From Sabethes cyaneus (Eukaryota > Arthropoda > Insecta > Diptera > Culicidae), in assembly GCF_943734655.1 (NCBI RefSeq), contig NC_071354.1, positions 15,668,501-15,732,500 on the forward strand: 64,000 nucleotides of DNA, in the 5' to 3' direction. Shown one piece after another: positions 11,501 through 20,113 of this stretch (position 1 is the stretch's first letter; every line of letters starts with the position of its first letter). The notes beneath the pieces are model-generated. The model saw only the letters and a list, made by a program, of their open reading frames with translations. It ran no database searches and had not been told where the DNA came from. Both the position numbers and the translations under genes were made by a program.

Positions 11501-12438
11501 GCTTTAATTTAGATATTTTTTTAAATCGATAACTAGATTTGCTTTAACTACATTTCGGCTCCATGCGTTTAATCTTCGTTCTCGTTCTCGCCCCCTGGTT
11601 CGCACACTATTTCCATTTTGTTACGTTAAAATCAACTATCTGGGGCAAGGAAATCCCAAAGTGGGACAGAAAAGGTTACTTCAATCACATTTGATCCGAG
11701 TTCTGAGGTTAATTCCGCACAGAGTCTAATCTTCTGCCCAATCAACCTCAAAGAACACGTTATGTTCAACAGAAATGCCTTACGTATATGAAGATCTAAC
11801 TGCGTTGGATAAACTTAAAAACGAATTACTCACAACTGAGTAGCCATCAGCTTCAATCACCCCTCAATTCGTTCACATGCCTTGGCGGGGGATTCTCCGG
11901 TCGGGATCGAACGACGAACCGCTCTGGACTAGATCCGTTTGGAGAATCACCACTTCCAACGCCTAAATTATTCATCGTCTTCACACACACTCTGAACGCA
12001 TCACTTATCAGATTTTAAAACTCAACAATTTAATTGTCATTAATATAATTACTTTAAGGTTAAAAAGATTGTTTTAATAGAATTATCTTTGTCTTAATTC
12101 TCTTTGTGTTTCTGTTCACGCCCATTCTCCCGGCACGGGAGAATAGACTTCCTCCCTTCTCTACTCTCACCATTTAGTCTGCTTCTGTCTGTCCCAATCG
12201 AGTCTCAATCCATAAAACTTTGTTCCTTTCCTTCCCGATCCCGATTATCCCATTCCCATTACTTTGCTCACTTCCTTCAATAATCGCGTTGCATTAGAAT
12301 TGTTGCGGCTGTTTTTCTTCCCCGCCAACGCGGAACCGGTTGGCTTGGTTTCGCAACCTTGTGAACCGTCCGGAACACGCACGCCAGCCAGCGCCTAGGC
12401 TACTGAACTAGTTTGTTAATTATTATCTTAAGAATTGC
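8531..12438 (-). other. Probable long 3' UTR and downstream flank of the nephrin-like gene
   Basis: This 3.9-kb stretch lies directly after the stop codon of the minus-strand gene. Unlike the rest of the window it holds no recognised transposon, SINE or minisatellite. It is T-rich on the plus strand, so purine/A-rich in the sense of the gene. Several AATAAA signals exist on the minus strand (near 11307, 11160, 10847, 10545, 9025 and 8710), so the real polyadenylation site cannot be chosen. The repeat-free character suggests selective constraint, but the UTR call is inference. Small open frames here are T-rich chance frames. Confidence 0.4.
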
Positions 12439-13008
12439 CTACACTAGGTGTCCATCGGCGTCCGTGTAGCCGAGCGACGCGTTGAACGAGCTTAGATTCG
12501 TACTGCTCGGGTCGTACGTTCCGATGAGCAAATTGTTACCTAAACTACTGCCCCCGGGCACTAGGGAGCCGCCGGCGCTGACCGCCACCAAACCGGGACC
12601 CATCGGCACCGGTGAAGGGTTCTGAACGCCCAACATCTGCAGCCCACCGCCGATGCTGTTCAGATGATTCAGACCGGTTTGCTGTTGCTGGTGGTTGGAC
12701 TGCTGCTGCTGTTGTTGTTGCTGTTGCTGCTGCTGCTGTTGTTGCTGCTGTTGGTTGCGTTTATTGGGGTCCTTCAGAATACCCTGAGGCTGTTTGGGCG
12801 TCGACTGTGACACTTGGGAGATGTTCATCAGCCCTCCGGATGAGGCGGAACTGTCGTGTAGCGATTTGACCGTGTGCTGCGTGTGGTGTGTCACGTCCGG
12901 AGGCGGAACCATCGCGCGGGTGCCTCTTCGCAGGGTACCGTTGGTGTTGGTTGGCAGGGCAGGTATCACCGGCAGTGGTGGTGTGGAGAATTCCATCGGA
13001 GGGTAGTC
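12439..13008 (-). CDS. sns: Nephrin-like gene, last exon: cytoplasmic tail with polyQ and PDZ ligand
   Basis: Acceptor CCGCCAG at 13011-13009, phase 0, 189 codons plus stop TAG at 12441-12439. It starts DYPPMEFSTPPLPVIPALP and contains Pro-rich segments, KQPQGILKDPNKRN, then an 18-residue glutamine run and a second QQQQ (12690-12760, a CAG/CAA mix). A Gly/Ser/Pro-rich low-complexity stretch and TYDPSSTNLSSFNASLGYTD follow. The tail ends in Asp-Gly-His-Leu-Val, the same last four residues I recall for human nephrin, where they act as a PDZ ligand. The glutamine run is not expected to be conserved in length. The tail sits in the cytoplasm and probably links to PDZ scaffolds such as ZO-1/Pyd or MAGI. 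Confidence 0.93.
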   Translation of the reverse strand, partial: DYPPMEFSTPPLPVIPALPTNTNGTLRRGTRAMVPPPDVTHHTQHTVKSLHDSSASSGGLMNISQVSQSTPKQPQGILKDPNKRNQQQQQQQQQQQQQQQQQQSNHQQQQTGLNHLNSIGGGLQMLGVQNPSPVPMGPGLVAVSAGGSLVPGGSSLGNNLLIGTYDPSSTNLSSFNASLGYTDADGHLV

Positions 13009-13257
13009 CTGGCGGAAGATAGAGAAACGAAAAGGAGTTGAGTAGATGTAAAATTATGTAATTATTATAACCGGGAATTTCCTTACGTTTACAGAAAAAT
13101 ATTGTTTTGTAAATTATTTCACGGAGTCTGCAGCGTTGCTTTCTTTGCTACTTTGACTGTGGTCAAGAGAAAGGAATTGAAGACGAAAAATTGGATAAAT
13201 TTCTCAATGAAAACTCGTGTCAAAAACAAGATAAGCATGTTCGTGTATGTTGTATTC

Positions 13258-13380
13258 CAAGTAACAATGTGTTTTAATGCACTCTTTTTGCAGTGTTAAT
13301 GACCCATTTTAGTCATAAAAACCATAATTTTGGTCTTAAATACCATCATAAGAGTATAATAAAACCCAAAATGTCACTAG
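13258..13380. mobile_element. Small palindromic MITE, family M, copy 1
   Basis: An imperfect palindrome with the core CATCATAAGAGTATAATAAAACCC on the right and a decayed GTTTTAATGCACTCTTTTTG arm on the left, bounded by AGTAACA / TGTCACT. The same family occurs at 34369-34442, 41111-41172 and 53806-53879. It lies in the last intron. Confidence 0.7.
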
Positions 13381-14135
13381 GGATGTGTGTAATCGTATAC
13401 TTGCGTGAGTGCTTTTTCAACTTCGCACTGTTTTGTCATTTCTCGAGAGGTCGTCGAAACGGGGATGACGACCAGTTTGACAACCATACATTGACGATCA
13501 CTCTAGCAGGATTTCTTTGCTGTCGAATCACTAGTGAATCGAGAATGCTTTTCAACAAACACCATTTCCGAGTCACTGGTCTGCCCACAAGATCCAGGCA
13601 ACTCGTCTAGGATTTTCCATCTAGAAATGGTCCAGGTCCCACCTAGAACTTATCCAGGAAGTGTCTACGTTTAGTGGTGTCGTGATATCGTACTCAGCGC
13701 TTCAACTCAGGAGCATCATAGACCACATGCTTGATTTTTTCGTTCACATCGGAGCACTTCGGATAGAAAGGTGACCTTGTATGTTCAAATCGGTGCAGAT
13801 ACAGTGGAAGCAATCCGTTCCCGAGAGAAATTGAGTCAGATTGAAGTTAACTTTTGCGTGACTTCTGTTAACCTAGATGGAGAGGTTAGCCTATGCGTGT
13901 GTCTACCCGTCTGGTTGCGGTAGCTAACTAGCAAGACTTCTGTCCAGGGATGGGTTATTTGTAGTTTTGCCTCCGATTCCGATTCAGCTTCCGGTTATGA
14001 CTATCGATTCGGTCGCTAACATTGCCACCTGTCCCAATGATTCTCCAATCACCACTCGATGTCGTCCACAAAGTCAAAGATATCCACGCACCTAGACAGG
14101 AGTCAGCTTTAGTATACTGTCGTGCATATATTGCT
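13381..14135. other. Intron sequence, unassigned
   Basis: No recognised exon or repeat. A 105-codon frame across 13293-13610 overlaps the MITE and is not a gene. Confidence 0.4.
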
Positions 14136-14137
14136 TA

Positions 14138-14392
14138 CTAATTCCAACCAGAGTACCTCAAGGTAGTATCCTAGGACCATTGATTTTCGTGCTTTTTGGG
14201 AACGATATCTGTGAATGGATCGACTCTGAGGAATTGTTTTTTGTATCTTCCGAAGTATTACTTCTTCTCTCGATCGCGATGCTTTGCAAAGTGATATAAA
14301 CAACCTGCTATATTGGTGCCTCGTAAACGGTATAGAAATGAATGCATCTAAATGCAAAATTAAGTCCACAAGTGAAATAATAAATTTAAGTT
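14138..14392 (+). mobile_element. Jockey-like RT fragment (VPQGS block)
   Basis: Plus-strand reading gives RVPQGSILGPLIFVLFGNDIC, the highly characteristic motif of non-LTR reverse transcriptases. It is followed by a decayed frame in which the expected YADD block is not found. Its length and isolation show a dead fragment within the last intron of the host gene. Confidence 0.8.
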
Positions 14393-15017
14393 AAACAGAA
14401 CAGACCACACTGTCGAAGTAGCTTTACGAAATGCACAGATAACCTAGCCGGTCTCCTAGCTAGTACTATATTGATTTCCTCTACGTTTCTGTCTAGAATG
14501 TCTGGAAGGGTTTTTTGATCACTGTGCGAATATTTCGTCAACCTGCTCATCGACGATCATCTCCAGTAGTTTTCTGAATATACGATACTGATCTGCCAGT
14601 GGTTGTCCTAGCTTTGATAACAACAGCAGATTCTGTACTTTTTGTATATACGGGTATACCTTTCGTCTAGGCATTTTTACAGCACTGTCCTCAACATATT
14701 TGGGTACACCAGCACTGCCGCTTTTAGAGTCACATTGAAGATCCCGTCCAGACTGATCTTTTTCTTCACCTTTAGTCCTTTTGCAGCAGATACATATTAG
14801 TTGTGAGCTGAACTTTTTCTTGCTTTCAGTGTAATTGCTTCATTCTTCACCATATTGCGTGGATAGCCCAGTCATCGGGTCGAACCTTCACCTTGTCGAG
14901 GAGATATCGCAGCTGGCAAAAACGATCTTGTTGAAAGCCGTTGTCTTCAAGTTTTGCTCGTTGGCTGTACTTCCTCGTACTGCTGCGTGATTCTATTTGC
15001 CAATGCTAAGGGATAAT
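14393..15017. other. Intron sequence, unassigned
   Basis: The minus strand reads as broken Lys/Gln-rich frames that suggest an old element, but no family motif is clear. Confidence 0.3.
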
Positions 15018-15160
15018 TCGATCAATTTTTTTTGTCAGATTATAGTCACTTTAACAGCTTGGGTCATTCGTGACTTCTGCGGGGTTGGGATTTGAACCCG
15101 GGTCCTCGGCGTGAGAGGCGTGAATGTTAACCACTACGCCGGGACTGACCCCTCGATCAA
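15018..15160 (-). mobile_element. tRNA-derived SINE with 8-bp target-site duplication
   Basis: The minus strand carries a tRNA-like head: an A-box segment GGCGTAGTGGTTAACATTC and the B box GGGTTCAAATCCC. A short body (GTTAAAGTGACTATAATC) and an A8 tail follow. The body spans 15026-15152 and is flanked by TCGATCAA at 15018-15025 and 15153-15160. The acceptor-stem ends do not pair as in a real tRNA, so this is a SINE and not a tRNA gene. Confidence 0.85.
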
Positions 15161-15239
15161 AATTTGGTCAAACAAGAATGCTTGTAAATTGATTGAATTT
15201 CTATTCAAAAATCAAATTATTTTTCTTTTGGAAGTTCTA

Positions 15240-16211
15240 TTAGTATAAAGCCACCGATTGACCGTTGGGATCTCTGATTTCAATCTTTTGTTCCGTCAGA
15301 CCGGTGAACATGGACACATAAGTAAATGTAAGTTCCGGTTGACCGAATCCGAATTACCGGACATTCTGTTTAATTACTGCCTCCTCGTCCACTTTGTTCT
15401 TCGCTAAACACCAGTTAGGCCTAGTTACTTTTTCCTCAGGTCCCGCTTGACGATGGCTCAATATTTATCGATTGGACAGAGCTCCGGTGTGTTGAGAGGG
15501 TTCTTGCCATTGCGTACCACCTGCACGTTGTTGGTGACATACCACTCCTTGACCTCTGTTATGTAATGTCAGAATAGCTGCATGTTGCTTCAGGAAAGGC
15601 AGCAAACCAGTTCACGACTCCGGTTGCAATGAAAATATCACTTTTTAAACCACAGGTACAGATAACCAGCTAAACCAGATAGTTCTTAGCGAACTTTGAC
15701 TCTTTCATATGCTTGAAAATGTCTGCCAACTTTTCGCTACCGGTTGTCGTATAAAGCTCCTGCCCAGTAAGCTGTTAGAAATCTGCTTTGACGTCGAGCT
15801 TTCGTCGTCCATCAACACACCATACAATTGAATTTCGTCAGTATCGTCGTGTACAACTTCCAAGATCGTGTTATGACCGTTTATTTTTGTTTATCGCCGC
15901 GATTTGGAGTTACTTTCTTTTTATAAATCGATAGTCTCCTTCGTTTTTTGAGCTCGATACGCCTTTAGTTTGTTTGCTCGAACGAAGAGGATGGGGTTCC
16001 GCTTGAAAACACTGGTTACTCTATTTTCGTCGCTGTGGTTGTCGGCTTTTGACTTTATACCACCCTCCGATCCCTGGTAGTCCACAAACGTTCCCCGTAA
16101 ACTTTCTTTTAGTTGGTAACAGTTGATTTGGACACTTCAATCTGGTTTTTCGTGATGCGCAAGCAAAATTTTCAAGCGTTGCTCCTCTTGCTTGGACGCC
16201 ATTTTAATAAC
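15240..16211 (-). mobile_element. Decayed mariner (IS630-Tc1 superfamily) transposase
   Basis: From ATG at 16203 the minus strand reads MASKQEEQRLKILLAHHEKP, then through many stops and frameshifts. A helix-turn-helix region ends in LKAYRAQKTKE. VLMDDES follows, with the catalytic Asp block, then GQELYTTTGSEKLADIFKHMK and FAKNYLVW. The end is EWYVTNNVQV...CPIDKYWAIVKRDLRKK. This order matches mosquito mariner transposases of about 340 residues. The copy cannot encode an active enzyme. Terminal inverted repeats were not identified. Confidence 0.8.
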
Positions 16212-16339
16212 TGATAAGCAAATGCCAAAATCAAATTAGAGATATCATTGTGTGAGTGCAAACACATCTCGAATAAGAATTGTCAGTTTTATTACGTTTC
16301 TCTAGTGGTTCATGACCAATTTCATTAAACCAGGATCTT

Positions 16340-16805
16340 CACCAGAACGTTCTGATGACCGCTATAAAACTGCCTTCTGACCAAGTGGCCCACCAGAAGG
16401 TTTTTATAACTACTTTAAGAATCAGATTATAAGCTCAAGTAGTCTTATCCCGCTCTGCGGAAAGCAGCATTAAAACCGATTGTGGTTTTCGCTGCTTGAA
16501 AGCCGCCGCCTTAATTTATTGAAACTTTTCGCTACAAAGCTATAAAGCATACAGCTTGCTCTGGTAAAATGCTAAATCAGTCAGCCGGATTTGTTAACTT
16601 GAAAATACATTCATGAGCAGTAAAGTTGAAGTTTTACTGTGAAATGGTTCTGTTCGGTTTGTTTTATAGCGACAATACTAAATTTTCCGATGGAATAAAT
16701 AATAAATATTAAACAATCTCCGTAGTTGTTAAGCAAATGCGCATTGAAGTTTATCGTGCCTATTAGTATGATAAAAACGCGCCAACAAAATTTTGTAATT
16801 TTTAA
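16340..16805 (+). repeat. Dispersed repeat family R, copy A (left part)
   Basis: The segment holds AAGTAGTCTTATCCCG, TAAAACCGATT, GCTATAAAGCATACAGCTTG, AATCAGTCAGCCG and CATTGAAGTTTATCGTGC in this order. The same series occurs inverted at 28060-28450 and, in its last third, at 45640-45860. The right-hand remainder (18309-18370) is separated from it by the RTE insertion. Class unknown; no coding capacity. Confidence 0.75.
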
Positions 16806-16817
16806 AAATATATTCAG
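16806..16817. repeat. Target-site duplication (left) of RTE copy
   Basis: AAATATATTCAG, repeated exactly at 18297-18308. Confidence 0.85.
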
Positions 16818-18296
16818 GTTTTTTTTTATTTTATTAAAACGGCTGTATTGTGCAATCCATCAGGTTATACTAAAGGTATGGTATGGTTACCTACGGACCG
16901 GTTGGACGGTTTCATATGCCCTATTTACAAAAAGGGCCATCGACTCGAATGCAGCAATTATCGAGGCATTACTCTCCTCAATTTTGCATACAAAATTCTC
17001 TCCCGCATCCTGTTTCTCAGACTAAGGCCGTTGCAGGAAACCTTTGTTGGCGAATATCAATGCGGTTTTCGAGAGGGACGCTCCACGGCGAACCAAATCT
17101 TCACCTTGCGATAGATCCTCGATAAATTCCGGGAATTCAACTTGCAGACTCACCATTTGTTTATAGACTTCAAGGTGGCGTACGATTCAGTTAAACGAAA
17201 TGAGCTGTGGCAGATTATGCTTGAACATGGTTTTCCAACAAAACTGATTACGCTGATAGGTGCTACCCTTGATGGTTCAAAATCAAGCGTCAGGATAGCG
17301 GATGAGACATCGGACTCGTTTGTGACGTTAGATGGTTTGAAGCGATGCGACGGACTGTCGAATTTGCTGTTCAACATTGCATTGGAAGGTGCTATTCGAA
17401 GAGCCGGCGTGCAGAGAAGCGGTACCATCATCACGGAATCTCATATGCTCCTAGGGTTCGCGGACGTCTTCGATATCGTCGGTGTTAACCGTAGAGCTGT
17501 GGAAGAAGCGTACACGCATCTTAAGAAGGAAGCTGCGAGGATAGGGCTTATCATAAATTCTACCAAAACAAAGTATATGGTAACTGGCAGAGAGCATGGT
17601 AGACCTTCGAGTGTTGGAGCTGCGGTGGTGGTAGATGGAGATACTCTTGAAGTGGTCGATGAATTTGTTTACCTTGGAACGTTAGTGACATGTGACAACG
17701 ATGTGAGCCGTGAAGTAAAAAGGCGGATAGCGGCTGCCAACAGGGTCTTCTACGGATTACGTAGTCAGCTGAGGTCCCGTAGCCTACAACTCCGTATAAA
17801 AAACACGCGTTCTATAAGACGCTAATTCTCCCTGCGGTACTCTACGGCTTCGAAGCGCGGACGTTGAAAAAGAGCGGCCGACGAGCTTTAGGCATTTTCG
17901 AGCATAAGATCCTGCGATCAATTCTTAGCGGCATATTAGACGAAGGAGTGTGGCGCAGGCGCATAAATCATGAAATGTACCAAGTATACAAAGATGCGGA
18001 TATTGTGAACCGAGTAAAATACGGTAGGCTACAATGGGCTGGCCACGTAGCAAGGATGCCGGATGGGAGACCAGCGAAAACAATGTTTAGCAGAGAACCC
18101 GACAGAGGCCGACGACTTCGAGGCAGACCCCGTACCCGTTAGATGACCGCTGTTGACGAGGTTGCTAGAACAGCGGGTGTTAGGGGCGACTGGAGAGAGT
18201 GCCAGCCTAAGGCCGAGTATTGTGGAAACGGCTCCTGAATTCAGCATGGATTCGATAAGCGGATTGTCGCCGAAAAAGTAAAGCAAGTAAGTAAGT
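16818..18296 (+). mobile_element. RTE-clade retrotransposon, 5'-truncated with RT, mutated active site
   Basis: The plus strand encodes most of an RTE reverse transcriptase in a few frames. GFICPIYKKGHRLECSNYRG comes first, then FREGRSTANQ, HHLFIDFKVAYDSVKR (motif A, Asp present) and LNSKFD-equivalent LLFNIALEGAIRRAG. Where F-A-D-D is expected the copy has FADVFDIVGVNRR, so the second catalytic Asp is lost. C-terminal blocks FVYLGTLVTCDNDVSREVKRR, LPAVLYGFEARTL and RLQWAGHVARMPDGRPAKT follow after a frameshift near 17800. The 3' end is a (TAAG)n tail, and a 12-bp duplication flanks the element. It sits inside repeat family R. Confidence 0.93.
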
Positions 18297-18308
18297 AAAT
18301 ATATTCAG
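18297..18308. repeat. Target-site duplication (right) of RTE copy
   Basis: Exact second copy of the 12-mer at 16806-16817. Confidence 0.85.
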
Positions 18309-18488
18309 TTAGTCAATTGCAATTTTTAGCAATATCATTTTTGTTGCTTTCTGAGACATGAAAACTGACATGACATGGATTTCCAAACGACGATATCTAA
18401 GTCGAATTACCACTGGTGGCGGTGGGGTCCAGGCTTAGATTGAAGAGAGAAGTTGGCTTGAAAAGTTCGAAAGTCGAACAGTGAATAC

Positions 18489-18600
18489 ATGACGTCAATA
18501 GGCCGTATGAATAAAAGAGTTAGAGCAAACTCTCCCATAAGATTTACACGGGAAAAGCAAAGCAAACTGTTTTATTCTTACGGCCTAATTGACTCATCAT
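18489..18600. mobile_element. MITE-like inverted repeat
   Basis: Arms ATGACGTCAATAGGCCGTAT (from 18489) and its near reverse complement ending at 18600 (TACGGCCTAATTGACTCATCAT) enclose about 45 bp. There is no coding capacity. Confidence 0.7.
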
Positions 18601-18955
18601 TTTTTGTAAATTTTTTATTGTATTTCAAAAACATTATTCCTTTGCTTCGATTCGATGTTTTCTTCTGAAAAGTCCATTAAAATACTGGATTATCAGAATC
18701 GGTACAGTGGTTAGAAACTTGAGTTAAGGCAAAAGTGATGATTTTTGGGACCAGCCTAACTCAAATGGTGACATAGCCAAATAAAATTATATGTGGCTAA
18801 AATTTTCCGAAAAGGGACAAGTTGACATAATTTGAATAAAATTGGAGCATCTTTAAATTTTAATTTGTTGTGTGTAACAAGAGTTATCAGCTACAAGATA
18901 TAAATTATCCGAATCCACCGGTAAAATGACTCAAAGTGTAAAAGTGTAAACTTAC

Positions 18956-19131
18956 CATTGGCGGATAGGATAGGTATCGATCACTGTTCATGTTGTAGTA
19001 GGACCCATCCATCGGGGGCCCTGGGGACGGTGCGGTAACGTAGTTACTCTTGCCGAGCAGCTGATCGTCGCGGCTTCGCTGCTCGTACGGTACATTGTTG
19101 TGCCGCGGATGGGGCAAAGTTCGTGTGTGAG
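18956..19131 (-). CDS. sns: Nephrin-like gene exon: cytoplasmic, tyrosine-rich
   Basis: Acceptor CGCTCAG then CTCACAC at 19131, phase 1; donor ATG|GTAAGT after 18956, phase 0. It encodes AHTRTLPHPRHNNVPYEQRS, DDQLLGKSNYVTAPSPGPPM and GSYYNMNSDRYLSYPPM. It has seven tyrosines in 58 residues. The final YPPM continues into DYPPM of the last exon, giving two adjacent Y-x-x-M motifs. These are candidate phosphotyrosine docking sites for SH2 proteins, by analogy with vertebrate nephrin signalling. Confidence 0.92.
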
Positions 19132-19234
19132 CTGAGCGCAAAAAAATTAAAAGAAAATATAATTTTTTTCGGTCAGTTTTCCCCGCAAAACACGCATGCG
19201 TCACAGTTAAGTTTTCCTTAGCCTAGACACCCAC

Positions 19235-19349
19235 CTGCGTTGATGTTGTTCGGATAGTGCGGCAGTGTGCCGTCCTTTTGGTAGCGTGGTGGCGGCATGT
19301 CGCTGTTTTCCACCAGATAAGTGGAGGCAGCTTTTTTCCGCGTTTCATC
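19235..19349 (-). CDS. sns: Nephrin-like gene exon: cytoplasmic
   Basis: Acceptor GATCAG before 19349, phase 0; donor GCAG|GTGGGT after 19235, phase 1. It encodes DETRKKAASTYLVENSDMPP and PRYQKDGTLPHYPNNINA. The segment closely resembles the conserved cytoplasmic block of fly Sns (my recollection), which helps identify the gene. The donor has GTGGGT instead of the GTAAGT seen in most other exons. Confidence 0.93.
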
Positions 19350-19455
19350 CTGATCGGGTGGAAAAAGAAGAAAAAAGATGGCGTTAGTACCGGCAGTGCT
19401 TTGGCCCTAGGCTGGCGGAAAAAGTTCGAAAAGTTTAAAAAGTTTAAAAGCTTAC

Positions 19456-19601
19456 CATGTAGTCCGGCTGACTGCCGTCGTTCGAGTAGGAGTCGCTCTT
19501 TTCCGACACGCTGGATAGTGTTTCGCCTGTAACGGTGTCATTGTATGAACTTGGGGCGTACATTTCAATGGTGGCGGATTTGCTATTTTGATTGGATGAA
19601 T
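19456..19601 (-). CDS. sns: Nephrin-like gene exon: cytoplasmic
   Basis: Acceptor ATCAG before 19601, phase 1; donor ATG|GTAAGC after 19456, phase 0. It encodes YSSNQNSKSATIEMYAPSSY, NDTVTGETLSSVSEKSDSYS and NDGSQPDYM. The IEMYAPSSYND core is a hallmark of insect Sns/Hbs tails. An alternative acceptor AG lies 18 bases downstream but puts the exon out of frame, so 19601 is preferred. Confidence 0.9.
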
Positions 19602-19879
19602 CTGATTCGATCGAGTAGATAGAAAATAGGAAATGATATGAGAATTTTTCGATTGTGATTGTAATTTTTAGGCAGTATTTTCTTCGCTGTTTGTATGCTC
19701 GATCCGCTCATGATTTGCTCCGGTTTCACTGATTTATTTGTTGAAATATTGCAAGTTGCTAGGTTGTTTTTCATCACAGTTTAAGACTAACCTTTTATAG
19801 GAACGAGATGGACTAACTGAAGCTCAAAATTAAACTTAATGGTAAAGAACAAGAAAAAAAAACAGAAGCAAAACATTAC

Positions 19880-19903
19880 ATCGTCGGCGCTCGGCATCCT
19901 GAA
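19880..19903 (-). CDS. sns: Nephrin-like gene 24-nt microexon
   Basis: A polypyrimidine tract and TTTCAG lie before 19903, and T|GTAATG follows 19880. The 24 nt are phase 1-1 and encode VQDAERRR and then the first base of a Tyr codon completed by the next exon. Its basic residues would sit just inside the membrane. The call rests on splice sites, phase and position. Skipping it keeps the frame, so it may be optional. Confidence 0.7.
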
Positions 19904-19969
19904 CTGAAAGCAAAACAGGAAGAAAAGAAAAAGCAAGAGAAAACACAATCAAATGATAACACAGTTTAC

Positions 19970-20113
19970 CTTTGGTTCGTTTCTTAATGATAAACCACGC
20001 GACCAGGCCGGCATTGACTACCAGCAGACAGAGGCCGGCCAGGGCGATGCAGAAAATGACGAAACTCGGAAGTTCCGCCTTTTCCGCCAGCTCCGAGGGC
20101 ATCGGTTCCGGTC
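19970..20113 (-). CDS. sns: Nephrin-like gene alternative transmembrane exon B
   Basis: Acceptor TTTCTAG before 20113, phase 1; donor AAAG|GTAAAC after 19970, phase 1; 144 nt. It encodes a short acidic extracellular juxtamembrane GPEPMPSELAEKAELPS, then a helix of about 22 hydrophobic residues (FVIFCIALAGLCLLVVNAGL and VAWFII). The stop-transfer KKRTK follows. It is a complete single-pass anchor. A second complete anchor lies upstream at 23376-23185 in the same phase. Including both would put the tail outside the cell, so one of the two is expected per transcript. Use in mRNA is inferred, not shown. Confidence 0.85.
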
